Source of the DNA: Wenzhouxiangella sp.
GTDB taxonomy: Bacteria; Pseudomonadota; Gammaproteobacteria; Xanthomonadales; Wenzhouxiangellaceae
Assembly (NCBI GenBank): GCA_007123575.1
Contig: SKKV01000054.1
Span: 1-18,310, forward strand
Length of the DNA stretch: 18,310 bases
Direction of reading: 5' to 3'
Every line of letters starts with the position of its first letter. Positions within the stretch are counted from its first letter, which is position 1. Shown here in pieces: positions 7,061 through 14,206 of this stretch. The position numbers were made by a program, and so were the translations under genes. The notes below the pieces were generated by a model. The model was given only the letters and a program-made list of their open reading frames with translations, had not been told where the DNA came from and did not search any database.

Positions 7061-10000
7061 TCAGTTGAGCCAGGCTCGGGCATTCTGGAACATGCGCATC
7101 CACGGTGACTTGTCGCCCCACTCGGCCGGCGCCCAGGAGAAGTTGACCGCGCGCAGCAAGCGCTCCGGATGCGGCATCACGATGGTAACGCGACCGTCAT
7201 CATTGCACAGCCCGGTAACACCTTGCGGCGAACCATTCGGGTTATCCGGGTAGCGTTCGGTCGCCTGGCCGTGGCCGTCCACGTAGCGTACGCAGACCCC
7301 GGCCTGACCCACCGCCCGCTCGCCAAAGTCGGCCCGGCCTTCACCGTGCGCGGTGACCACCGGCAGCCGCGACCCGGCCATGCCCGAAAACAGCACGGAT
7401 GGCGACGGCAGGATTTCGACCAGGCTCAGGCGGGCTTCGAACTGGCGCGAGCGATTATGAACAAAACGCGGCCAGTGGTCCGTGCCCGGAATGATCTCAT
7501 GCAACGCCGACAGCATCTGGCAGCCGTTGCAAACGCCCAGGGCGAAGCGAGCCGGGTCGGCAAAAAAAGCCTGAAACTGATCGGTCAGCGCGCTGTTGAA
7601 CAGGATCGAGCGCGCCCAGCCCTGACCGGCACCGAGCACGTCACCAAAGGAAAAGCCGCCACAAGCGGCCAGTCCATGAAAATCTTCCAGCTTGGCTCGG
7701 CCCTCGCCCAGGTCGCTCATATGGACATCAACCGCTTCGAAGCCGGCCGCCATGAACGCCCGGGCCATTTCGCGCTGACCGTTGACGCCTTGCTCGCGAA
7801 GAATGGCGACGCGCGGCCTGGCGCCGGTATTGAACGCCGGGGGCTGGTCAAGTGCGAAACTCAAGGCGGGCTGCAGGCCAGGTCGGTGCCAGTCGCCGGT
7901 GGCGGCGTATTCCTGGTCGGCGCAATCGGGATGATCACGCAGCCGCTGCATGCGCCAGGAGGTCTGCGACCAGGCCTGGGCCAGCTCTCCCATGTTCCTG
8001 TCGATGCGCGGCACTCCGTTTGACTGGACTACAAAGCGATCAGAGCAAGTGGGTTTTCCAATTGGCCGGACCTTGAGCGACGGATCGGCCGCCTGGTAGC
8101 GCTGGCAAACCTCGTCAACATCAGTACTTGCCACCTGGACCAGCAGGCCGATTTCCTCGCAGGCCATACGGGCGAGCAGATCGTCACCGTCCAGATCAAG
8201 TTCCAGGCCGCAGTGCCCCGCCAGGGCCATCTCAAGCGCGGCCACCAGCAAGCCGCCATCGGAGCGATCGTGCACGGCCAGCAACCGGTCCTCGGCGAGC
8301 AAGGACTGGGTGCATTCGAAAAGGGCTCGCAAACTGTTCGGCCGGTCGACATCGGGCACCGCTCCCAGGTCTCGGCCCAGTACCTGGGCCAGCGCCGAGC
8401 CACCCAGACGCTCCGCACCCAGCTCGATCAGGAGCAACTTGCTGTCACCGACATCCCGATCCAGCATCGGCGTGCGATGGCGCTTCACATCAGGCACGGG
8501 TGCAAAGCCGGAAACGATCAGCGACACCGGCGCCAGCATGCGGCGCGTTTCACCGTTGTCTTCCCACACCGTCTGCATGGAAAGCGAATCCTTGCCGACC
8601 GGAATGGACAGGTCCAGGGCCTTGCAGAACGCGGTGACCGACTCGACCGCCGCCCGGAGCGCCGCATCTTGCCCGGGCGCCCCGGCCGCGGCCATCCAGT
8701 TGGCCGACAGCTTGATCCGGTCAACCCCTTTAACCTGCACCCCGGCCAGGTTGGTCAAGACTTCGCCGACGGCCATGCGAGAGGCGGCGGCCGCGTCATG
8801 AATGGCCAGCGGCGTGCGCTCGCCCATGGCCATGGCGGTACCGCTGTCATGCTCGTAATCGGTCAGGGTAATGGCACAGTCGGCTACCGGCACCTGCCAG
8901 GGCCCGACCATCTGGTCGCGCACCGACAGTCCGCCCACGCTTCGATCGCCGATGGTAATCAGAAACTGCTTGCTGCCGACCGTGGGCAGGGCCAGCAGCA
9001 GATCCAGCACCTGGTTCGGATCGACGCCCTCCAGGCCCTGGTCGCGGGTGGCAATGCTCAGGGTTTCAGCCTGGCGATGCATGCTTGGCGGGCGCCCCAG
9101 CAATACGCCTAGATCCATATCAACCACTAGCTGGTCGGTGAGCGAGTCGCGCAGGACCAGGCGCTGCTGTGCGGTGGCCGCACCCAGGTCACCGAAGGGG
9201 CAGCGTTCGCGTTCACAGATCGCGGCAAATCGCGCCATGTCTGCCGGCGCAATCGCCATTACATAGCGCTCCTGGGCCTCGTTGCACCAGATTTCCATCG
9301 GGCTCAAGCCGAAATCAGCGCTGGGAATGGCGCGCAGATCCAGCTCGCCGCCGACGCCGCCATCGTGGAGCAGTTCAGGGATGGCGTTGGACAAGCCGCC
9401 AGCGCCCACGTCATGGATGGACTTGATCGGGTTGGCCTTGTCCTGGCTCCAGCAGCGGTCGATTACTTCCTGGCAGCGGCGCTGCATTTCCGGGTTGCCG
9501 CGCTGCACGGAGGCATAGTCCAGGTCGGCATCGGACTGGCCGGAGCTCATCGACGAGGCCGCACCGCCACCCAGTCCGATCAGCATCGCCGGGCCGCCGA
9601 GCACGACAATCCGATCTCCTGGATCAAGCCCGAGCTTGCTGGTCTGGCCGTCCATGATCATGCCGCTGCCGCCGGCGATCATGATCGGCTTGTGATAGCC
9701 CCACAGCCGGTCATCACCAGCCTTGCAGAAGCTCCGAAAGTAGCCAAGCAATGCCGGGCGGCCGAACTCGTTGTTGAAACGGGCCGCGCCAATCGGTCCT
9801 TCCAGCATGATCTGGCAGGCGCTGGCCAACCGATCAGGAGCCATAGGTGCTTTTTCCCATGGCTGCTCGTGACCGGGAATACGCAAATCGGATACTGAAA
9901 AACCGGTCAGCGCGGCGACCGGACGGGCACCCCGCCCGGTGGCACTCTCATCGCGAATCTCGCCGCCGGATCCCGTGGCTGCCCCCGGATCAGGTGAGAT

Positions 10001-10894
10001 GGCGGTGGGATGATTATGGGTCTCGACCTTGATTTGGGCGTGGATGGTCCGGTTGTCCAGGCGGTAGGTCGGGTCATCGGCCGGACACAGCAGCGCCTGG
10101 CCGGAAAAACCTTCAATGATCGCGGCGTTGTCGTCGTAGGCAACGAGGGTGCCCTGCGGGGTATGGGCATGGGTCTGACGAATCAGCTTGAACAGGGACG
10201 GTTCGCGCGGATGACCGTCCACCTCCCAACTGGCATTGAAGATCTTGTGTCGACAGTGCTCCGAGTTGGCCTGGGCAAACATCATCAGTTCGGCATCGGT
10301 CGGATCGCGACCCATCTCGGCGTAGGCCTGGCAGAGATAGTCGATTTCCCCGGCGCTGAGTGCAAGTCCGAGTTCGGCATTCACCTGCGCCAGGCTGGCG
10401 GCCGGATCGTCGCCCAAGTTCACCGTTCCCAGTGGCGCCGGCTGCGGATGTCTGAACCAGGGCGACAAATCGGCATTGGCCGGTACGACCAGCTGGGTCA
10501 TGCGGTCATGCAGCAACTCGATTGAAAGGCGCGAGAGCGAATGCTCGCCAAGCCCCTCAGCTTCAACACGCATGCCAAGCTCAATCTCGGCCCAGCCACC
10601 CAGCCCGCAGCGTTTGAGAATATCGCCAGCCTTGGTGGCCCAGGGCGTGCGTGTGCCCGGACGAGGCAGCACAAAGAAGTCGCCTGGCCTGGCCTGGCTG
10701 GGCTGCCATGGTGTGGCCGACAGCAAGGCTTCGAGGCGCTCCAGGTCCAGGCCCGCCGGCGGGCTGGCACACTCGATCAGGATCAGATCTCGACAGCGAA
10801 ACCCAAGCGGCTGACCTTCAATGCGAGAGATGTCGGCAGAAAGTCGGTCGAGCCGGAAAGACGGCAGCGCTGGCTGCCCCAGGAGAAAGAACAT
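7061..10894 (-). CDS. purL: Phosphoribosylformylglycinamidine synthase (FGAM synthase), single-chain large form
   Basis: PurL converts FGAR, glutamine and ATP to FGAM, step 4 of purine synthesis. This is the 1277-residue fused form of proteobacteria, close to the usual 1290-1300. Domains in order: PurS-like N-terminal domain (about 1-150); linker with ANSEHCRHKIF (209-219); first synthase half with ETHNHPTAISP (291-301) and GSGGEIRDESATGRGA (308-323); a pseudo-symmetric second half with VGKDSLSMQTVW and DRSDGGLLVA; and a class I glutaminase domain from about 1027 to the end. The glutaminase nucleophile is Cys1122 in GVCNGCQM, with His1242 and Glu1244 in MPHPERL. All key residues are present. 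GAAGG precedes the ATG by about 7 nt. It appears to be transcribed from its own promoter, insulated from dsbC by a terminator, and is followed by a membrane-protein gene 13 nt away. Confidence 0.98.
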   Translation of the reverse strand: MFFLLGQPALPSFRLDRLSADISRIEGQPLGFRCRDLILIECASPPAGLDLERLEALLSATPWQPSQARPGDFFVLPRPGTRTPWATKAGDILKRCGLGGWAEIELGMRVEAEGLGEHSLSRLSIELLHDRMTQLVVPANADLSPWFRHPQPAPLGTVNLGDDPAASLAQVNAELGLALSAGEIDYLCQAYAEMGRDPTDAELMMFAQANSEHCRHKIFNASWEVDGHPREPSLFKLIRQTHAHTPQGTLVAYDDNAAIIEGFSGQALLCPADDPTYRLDNRTIHAQIKVETHNHPTAISPDPGAATGSGGEIRDESATGRGARPVAALTGFSVSDLRIPGHEQPWEKAPMAPDRLASACQIMLEGPIGAARFNNEFGRPALLGYFRSFCKAGDDRLWGYHKPIMIAGGSGMIMDGQTSKLGLDPGDRIVVLGGPAMLIGLGGGAASSMSSGQSDADLDYASVQRGNPEMQRRCQEVIDRCWSQDKANPIKSIHDVGAGGLSNAIPELLHDGGVGGELDLRAIPSADFGLSPMEIWCNEAQERYVMAIAPADMARFAAICERERCPFGDLGAATAQQRLVLRDSLTDQLVVDMDLGVLLGRPPSMHRQAETLSIATRDQGLEGVDPNQVLDLLLALPTVGSKQFLITIGDRSVGGLSVRDQMVGPWQVPVADCAITLTDYEHDSGTAMAMGERTPLAIHDAAAASRMAVGEVLTNLAGVQVKGVDRIKLSANWMAAAGAPGQDAALRAAVESVTAFCKALDLSIPVGKDSLSMQTVWEDNGETRRMLAPVSLIVSGFAPVPDVKRHRTPMLDRDVGDSKLLLIELGAERLGGSALAQVLGRDLGAVPDVDRPNSLRALFECTQSLLAEDRLLAVHDRSDGGLLVAALEMALAGHCGLELDLDGDDLLARMACEEIGLLVQVASTDVDEVCQRYQAADPSLKVRPIGKPTCSDRFVVQSNGVPRIDRNMGELAQAWSQTSWRMQRLRDHPDCADQEYAATGDWHRPGLQPALSFALDQPPAFNTGARPRVAILREQGVNGQREMARAFMAAGFEAVDVHMSDLGEGRAKLEDFHGLAACGGFSFGDVLGAGQGWARSILFNSALTDQFQAFFADPARFALGVCNGCQMLSALHEIIPGTDHWPRFVHNRSRQFEARLSLVEILPSPSVLFSGMAGSRLPVVTAHGEGRADFGERAVGQAGVCVRYVDGHGQATERYPDNPNGSPQGVTGLCNDDGRVTIVMPHPERLLRAVNFSWAPAEWGDKSPWMRMFQNARAWLN

Positions 10895-10927
10895 TGACGC
10901 CCTTCAAGCATGGCCGTGGCTAACAAG

Positions 10928-10940
10928 ACCGCACATTATA
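10928..10940 (-). promoter_or_regulatory. Candidate purL promoter (-10 TATAAT)
   Basis: A perfect TATAAT lies at 10935-10940 on the minus strand, just downstream of the dsbC terminator and 40 nt before the purL ATG. This predicts a start near 10928 and a leader of about 34 nt. No strong -35 hexamer is seen at normal spacing. No PurR-like operator palindrome was recognised. Confidence 0.5.
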
Positions 10941-10962
10941 GGCTGCTCAACCCACTCATGAT

Positions 10963-10994
10963 CGAAAAGGTGGGGAGCATGCCGCTCCCACCTT
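10963..10994 (-). terminator. Intrinsic terminator after dsbC
   Basis: On the minus strand the sequence forms a GC-rich hairpin with an 11-bp stem, AAGGTGGGAGC pairing with GCTCCCCACCTT with one bulged base, a 5-nt loop (GGCAT) and a following TTTT. It starts 24 nt beyond the dsbC stop and lies before the purL -10 box, so it separates the two transcription units. Confidence 0.75.
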
Positions 10995-11018
10995 CAAGAA
11001 CAGTAACGGATCTGGCGG

Positions 11019-11750
11019 CTACTGCCCGTTTCTGGCGTTCAAGCCTTCCAGGCGGTCGCGCAGGCGATCAGCCGGCACGTATCCCGGAATGATGTCACCG
11101 TTGAAGGTCATGATCGACGGGGTGCCGGTCACGCCCAGGGATTGACCCATACGGTACTGATCCATGACCGGGTTATCGCAGGTCGCCCGCGGCGGATTAC
11201 CGCCGGCCTTCGCGATATCCATGGCGCCCTGGCGATCTTCGGCGCACCACACCGAAACCATCTTGGTATGGGTTGATGAGCCGGCGCCGGCACGCGGAAA
11301 CGCCAGATAATGAACTTTGATCCCGGCCGCGTTGTAGTCATCCATTTGCTCATGCAGACGTCGGCAGTAGCCACAATCCGGGTCGGTAAACACCGCCACT
11401 TCAAACTCGGCATCGTCGTTGCCAAAGCTGACAAAGTCCGAGCGATCAAGATTGGCGAGCTGCTCACGGCGCATGCCAGACTGAGCCGCATCGGTCAGAT
11501 CGGTCTGGGTTTCCATATCGATCACCCGTCCCTGTACCAGGTACCGGCCATCGGCCGTCATGTACAAAACCTCGCTGCCTACCCGCACTTCCATCAGGCC
11601 GTCAATCGGCGTTTCGGCAATCGAAACCTGCTCCATATCTGGCACCAGCCCGGACAGGCGCGCCTCGATGGCATCGATATCCGAGGCCTGGGCCAACACT
11701 GCTCCGCCAAACAGGACGACCAGCCCCGCTCCGAAGTAAAAAGATCGCAT
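11019..11750 (-). CDS. dsbC: Periplasmic thiol:disulfide interchange protein DsbC
   Basis: The start at 11750 (MRSFYFGAG, 243 residues) is chosen because TAAGGAG lies 6 nt upstream and the protein then begins with a signal peptide: hydrophobic core GAGLVVLFGGAVLA, likely cleaved near AQA|S. An upstream in-frame start at 11804 would bury the signal peptide. DsbC isomerises wrong disulfides in the periplasm as a dimer. The N-terminal dimerisation domain covers about 23-85, and the thioredoxin-fold domain follows with active site Cys126-Gly-Tyr-Cys129 (DCGYCRRLH) and cis-Pro211 (TGTPSI). A second cysteine pair, Cys169 and Cys191, matches the structural disulfide of E. coli DsbC. FTDPDCGYC and YLAFPRAG are typical. 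It lies downstream of xerD, an arrangement also found in E. coli. Confidence 0.95.
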   Translation of the reverse strand: MRSFYFGAGLVVLFGGAVLAQASDIDAIEARLSGLVPDMEQVSIAETPIDGLMEVRVGSEVLYMTADGRYLVQGRVIDMETQTDLTDAAQSGMRREQLANLDRSDFVSFGNDDAEFEVAVFTDPDCGYCRRLHEQMDDYNAAGIKVHYLAFPRAGAGSSTHTKMVSVWCAEDRQGAMDIAKAGGNPPRATCDNPVMDQYRMGQSLGVTGTPSIMTFNGDIIPGYVPADRLRDRLEGLNARNGQ

Positions 11751-11823
11751 CAAATTCTCCTTAAATCTCTCAAAGTTCTGGCCTGGCAGGGCAAGCCGTT
11801 GCAAATATCGCGAAAAATGGCGC

Positions 11824-11839
11824 GAAAACCATTATCGCA
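11824..11839 (-). promoter_or_regulatory. Candidate dsbC promoter (extended -10)
   Basis: The minus strand has TGC followed directly by GATAAT (11831-11836), five of six matches to TATAAT with the TGn extension. Initiation would fall near 11824, giving a leader of about 73 nt that ends in a strong TAAGGAG ribosome binding site. No good -35 box is seen, which an extended -10 can tolerate. Confidence 0.4.
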
Positions 11840-11869
11840 GGCTTTTGAACGCACCCCGAAGGACAAGTT

Positions 11870-11890
11870 CAGCGCGATTCTGCCGCGCTG
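11870..11890 (-). terminator. Hairpin after xerD (possible attenuator, no U-tract)
   Basis: Perfect 7-bp arms CAGCGCG and CGCGCTG flank a 7-nt loop, starting 20 nt beyond the xerD stop. No run of T follows on the minus strand, so it is at best a weak or factor-assisted terminator, or an RNA end-stabilising hairpin, between xerD and dsbC. Confidence 0.35.
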
Positions 11891-11909
11891 GCCTTGGTAT
11901 CAGCACCAC

Positions 11910-12824
11910 TTAACCACGCGGATGATGTTGTTGATACAGATCCTTAAGCCGCGATCGGGAAACGTGAGTATAAATCTGTGTGGTGGCCAGGTCGGCATGA
12001 CCGAGCAGCATCTGCACCACTCTCAAATCCGCACCGTGGTCCAGCAAATGGGTAGCAAAAGAGTGCCTGAGCAGGTGCGGGTAGACCGCTTGCGCTATCC
12101 CGGCCTGGCGCGCATGATGGCGGATGCGCTGCCAGGCCGCCACCCGGGTCAACGCCTGTCCGCTTTTTGAGACAAATACGTGATCATCGCGCGGCTTGAG
12201 CTGCCCACGCCCTTGTCTGACCCAGGTGGTCAAGGCATCAATGGCCCGCTCACCCAGCGGTACAAGCCGTTCCTTGCCTCCTTTACCGCGCACCCGCACA
12301 ACGCCCTTGGCCAGATTCATTGACGCCAAATTCAGACCAACCAGTTCACTGACCCGAAGGCCACTGGCATAGAGGGTTTCCAGAAGCGCCTTGTCGCGAA
12401 GGTCCAGCGGACGCTTGCCGGAAGGTTGAGCGAGCAGTCTGTCAACCGAAGTTTCGGACAGCACCTGAGGCAAGCGTCCGACACGTCGTGGACCCTCAAT
12501 ATCCAGCATGGGATTGGCAGACACTTCGCCCTGACGAACCGCCCAAGCGAAAAACTGGCGCAAACAGGAAAGTGCCCTGGTCAGACTGGAGACAGCATCG
12601 CCGCGCTGCAGGCGCAGGGCCAGCCAGCCCAGAATGGACTGCTTGTCAACTTCGCGCCACTCGCAGTCTGCGCTTTTTGCCAGGCCCAGCAAGTCTTGCC
12701 GGTAGGCCGCAAGCGTCGCCAGCGCCAACCCACGTTCGGACCACGCAGCATCGAGAAAGGCATCGATCAGCCGGGCGGAGCCCGGACTGATCGTTGAGTC
12801 GGCCTGGTCATTCGCTTGCGCCAT
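11910..12824 (-). CDS. xerD: Site-specific tyrosine recombinase XerD
   Basis: This 304-residue tyrosine recombinase resolves chromosome dimers at dif together with XerC at the division septum, activated by FtsK. The N-terminal SAM-like core-binding domain (about 17-105) has AYRQDLLGLAK and the LRQFFAWAVRQGEVSANPM stretch. The catalytic domain carries the full set: Arg157 (ASGLRVSELVGL), Lys181 (RGKGGKERLVPLG), His250 and Arg253 (HLLRHSFATHLLDHGADLR), His276 (LLGHADLATTQ) and Tyr285 (IYTHVSRSRLKDLYQQHHPRG). The QQHHPRx ending and downstream dsbC point to XerD over XerC. The start is supported by CAGGAGG about 7 nt upstream. It lies 19 nt after the lysine-repeat gene, so the two are probably co-transcribed. 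Integron or phage integrases are less likely given the close XerD match. Confidence 0.95.
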   Translation of the reverse strand: MAQANDQADSTISPGSARLIDAFLDAAWSERGLALATLAAYRQDLLGLAKSADCEWREVDKQSILGWLALRLQRGDAVSSLTRALSCLRQFFAWAVRQGEVSANPMLDIEGPRRVGRLPQVLSETSVDRLLAQPSGKRPLDLRDKALLETLYASGLRVSELVGLNLASMNLAKGVVRVRGKGGKERLVPLGERAIDALTTWVRQGRGQLKPRDDHVFVSKSGQALTRVAAWQRIRHHARQAGIAQAVYPHLLRHSFATHLLDHGADLRVVQMLLGHADLATTQIYTHVSRSRLKDLYQQHHPRG

Positions 12825-12843
12825 GACCAGCCTCCTGTCGCTA

Positions 12844-13449
12844 TCAGCCCTTGCGCGTCAACCGAGCCAGGCTGGTTTGAGCGGCGGCTTCCAGATCAGA
12901 GATCTTTGCCCGTGCCGTATTGCGCAGGTCTTCAACGGCCTGGCGCTGATGGGCAATCTGCTGGGTAGCCAGCGACTTGACCGCATCGGTCAGGTCCTCG
13001 AGGGCAACCAGCATCTGGGCGTACGGATCGGCTGCGGCGCCAGCGCTCGCTTTCTTCTTGCCACGCTTTTTCTTTGAAGCTTTCTTCTTTGAAGCCTTTT
13101 TCTTTGAAGACTTTTTCTTTGAAGCCTTCTTCTTGGACGCTTTTTTCTTGGACGCCTTCTTCTTGGTGGCTTTCTTTTTGCTTACTTTTTTCTTGGAAGC
13201 TTTCTTCTTGGCTGCCTTCTTTTTGCCAGCCTTCTTCTTCGAGACTTTCTTCTTGGCCGCTTTTTTCTTGCCAGCTTTCTTCTTTGAAGCCTTCTTCTTG
13301 GCAGCCTTCTTTTTGCCAGCTTTCTTTTTCGAGGCTTTCTTCTTGGCTACCTTGGCAGCCGGTGCCTCGGACGCTTCCGGGGCTGCTGCTGCCGGGCTGC
13401 CATCGGCATCGGCCTGCTGGTCCAGTCGGGTTTCTTCGTTGGTTTGCAT
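12844..13449 (-). CDS. Lysine-repeat histone-like (histone H1/AlgP-type) protein
   Basis: This 201-residue protein has three parts. Residues 1-35 are acidic and Ala-rich (TNEETRLDQQADADGSPAAA). Residues 36-135 are 20 consecutive pentapeptides of the form KKKxx, where xx is AS, AG, AA, VS, AT, SS or RG. Residues 136-201 form a helical C-terminal segment (DPYAQMLVALEDLTDAVKSLATQQ) with phasin-like or coiled-coil character, ending in TRKG. Lysine/alanine repeats of this kind occur in bacterial histone-H1-like proteins such as AlgP of Pseudomonas and in the tail of the phasin PhaF, where they bind DNA nonspecifically. DNA binding here is inferred from charge. The order, acidic head, basic middle and helical tail, differs from AlgP and PhaF, whose basic repeats are C-terminal. 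It is the first gene before xerD, 19 nt upstream. No convincing promoter was seen. Confidence 0.85.
   Translation of the reverse strand: MQTNEETRLDQQADADGSPAAAAPEASEAPAAKVAKKKASKKKAGKKKAAKKKASKKKAGKKKAAKKKVSKKKAGKKKAAKKKASKKKVSKKKATKKKASKKKASKKKASKKKSSKKKASKKKASKKKRGKKKASAGAAADPYAQMLVALEDLTDAVKSLATQQIAHQRQAVEDLRNTARAKISDLEAAAQTSLARLTRKG
13045..13344 (-). repeat. Twenty tandem 15-bp units encoding KKKxx
   Basis: The coding strand consists of imperfect 15-bp units, each with three Lys codons (mainly AAG AAG AAA mixtures) followed by a variable dipeptide, usually GCT/GCC plus Ser, Gly or Ala. The first nine units follow an AS-AG-AA higher-order pattern with one VS substitution; units 13-18 are nearly all AS. 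That suggests two phases of local expansion. Length variation between strains would be expected in whole pentapeptides. Confidence 0.9.
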
Positions 13450-13553
13450 CAGTACTGACCTCTTCGATCTTGATTAAGTATCGTGCTTTGAGCGAATCTT
13501 ACCACCAACGGCCATGCACGCTTACCAAACCTTGGCAACTTATGCAACAGCCG

Positions 13554-13567
13554 CACTTGAACAAGTG
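13554..13567. promoter_or_regulatory. Inverted repeat CACTTG-AA-CAAGTG
   Basis: Perfect 6-bp arms are separated by 2 bp, about 105 bp upstream of the histone-like gene. The size and symmetry would suit a dimeric regulator, but no regulator is known to me for it. It may also be chance. Confidence 0.3.
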
Positions 13568-13641
13568 AAGTCAAGCACGAAGCCCGACTTTAACGCTTTA
13601 TCCTACTAAAGGTAAAGTGCCGACACTGGCCGAAACGGCAA

Positions 13642-13656
13642 TCAAGCCATACTTGA
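13642..13656. promoter_or_regulatory. Inverted repeat TCAAG-CCATA-CTTGA
   Basis: Perfect 5-bp arms overlap the TTGACA at 13653-13658 that might serve as the -35 of the RDD gene. The CTTGA half-site is shared with the dyad 80 bp upstream, and a further CTTGATTGA lies at 13677-13685. Confidence 0.25.
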
Positions 13657-13739
13657 CACCGGCAACTCTGCCCCTACTTGATTGAACTGACTCTCATGAC
13701 TACAGATCACTCGTGCTTCCTGTCGAACCGTCTCCGGCG

Positions 13740-14189
13740 ATGACTTCCGAAACTTCAGCCAAACCATGCGGATTGATTCGGCGCCTGACCGCCATGGTCT
13801 ATGACGGACTATTGCTCATTGGCCTGTGGATGATTGCCGCTGCGGTCGTGGTCATCCCCTTGGGCTCCGAAGTCGGCGCCTCCAACCCCTTGTTTCAACT
13901 CTACCTAATGGCTGTCGCGTGGCTCTACTTTGCGATCTCCTGGCGCGGTGGCAGGACGCTGGGAATGAAGGCCTGGCATATTCGAATTGACGGTCAACAG
14001 CAGCCTTTGTCCTGGCTCGTTACCCTGGTGCGTTTCGTTGTTGCCATAGCCTCTATGGGATGCCTGGGCTTGGGATTTGCCTGGAGCTTGCTGCATCCAC
14101 AGCGCAAGACCTGGCATGATCTTGCCTCTGGAACCTGGTTGGTGGTGGAAAAGAAAGGAAAAAAGAAAAGGAAAAAGGGAACGGAGTGA
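13740..14189 (+). CDS. RDD-family small integral membrane protein
   Basis: I choose the ATG at 13740 (MTSETSAKPCG, 149 residues). A GTG at 13713 would add nine residues, and neither has a strong ribosome binding site. The RDD domain is clear: Arg-rich start with Asp in the first helix (RRLTAMVYDGLLLIGLW, 14-30), a second helix near 50-67, the conserved GGRTLGMKAWHIRI (70-83), a third helix about 92-115 and the RKTWHDLASGTWLV ending (122-135). RDD proteins are small inner-membrane proteins of mostly unknown role; some have been linked to ion transport. The tail is strongly basic (EKKGKKKRKKGTE). It converges on lptG with a 17-nt gap and no terminator. Function beyond the family cannot be assigned. 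Confidence 0.88.
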   Translation: MTSETSAKPCGLIRRLTAMVYDGLLLIGLWMIAAAVVVIPLGSEVGASNPLFQLYLMAVAWLYFAISWRGGRTLGMKAWHIRIDGQQQPLSWLVTLVRFVVAIASMGCLGLGFAWSLLHPQRKTWHDLASGTWLVVEKKGKKKRKKGTE

Positions 14190-14206
14190 ACAAAGGCAGG
14201 TTTGGG

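Larger units (their letters stand above)
13450..13739. other. Divergent intergenic region between the histone-like and RDD genes
   Basis: This 290-nt stretch separates diverging genes and is more AT-rich than its surroundings. It carries two CTTGA-type dyads (listed separately) and a TTGACA at 13653-13658 on the plus strand that could be a -35 box for the RDD gene, although the hexamer 16-17 nt later (TACTTG/ACTTGA) is a poor -10. On the minus strand GATACT (13477-13482) is a weak -10 candidate for the histone-like gene. No RNA gene or small ORF is supported. Confidence 0.5.

Noticed and set aside
7169..8023. 284-residue and similar plus-strand frames opposite purL
   Set aside because: They lie wholly within the conserved purL gene on the other strand and contain no recognisable motif.
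13045..13344. Possible CRISPR array because of regular short repeats
   Set aside because: Units are contiguous 15-bp codon repeats without unique spacers and lie in frame inside a gene.
12977..13477. Plus-strand frame of repeated Phe/Leu (AFFLAAFF type) opposite the lysine-repeat gene
   Set aside because: It is the mirror of the AAG/AAA repeat; the minus strand gives a sensible acidic-basic-helical protein with good spacing to xerD.
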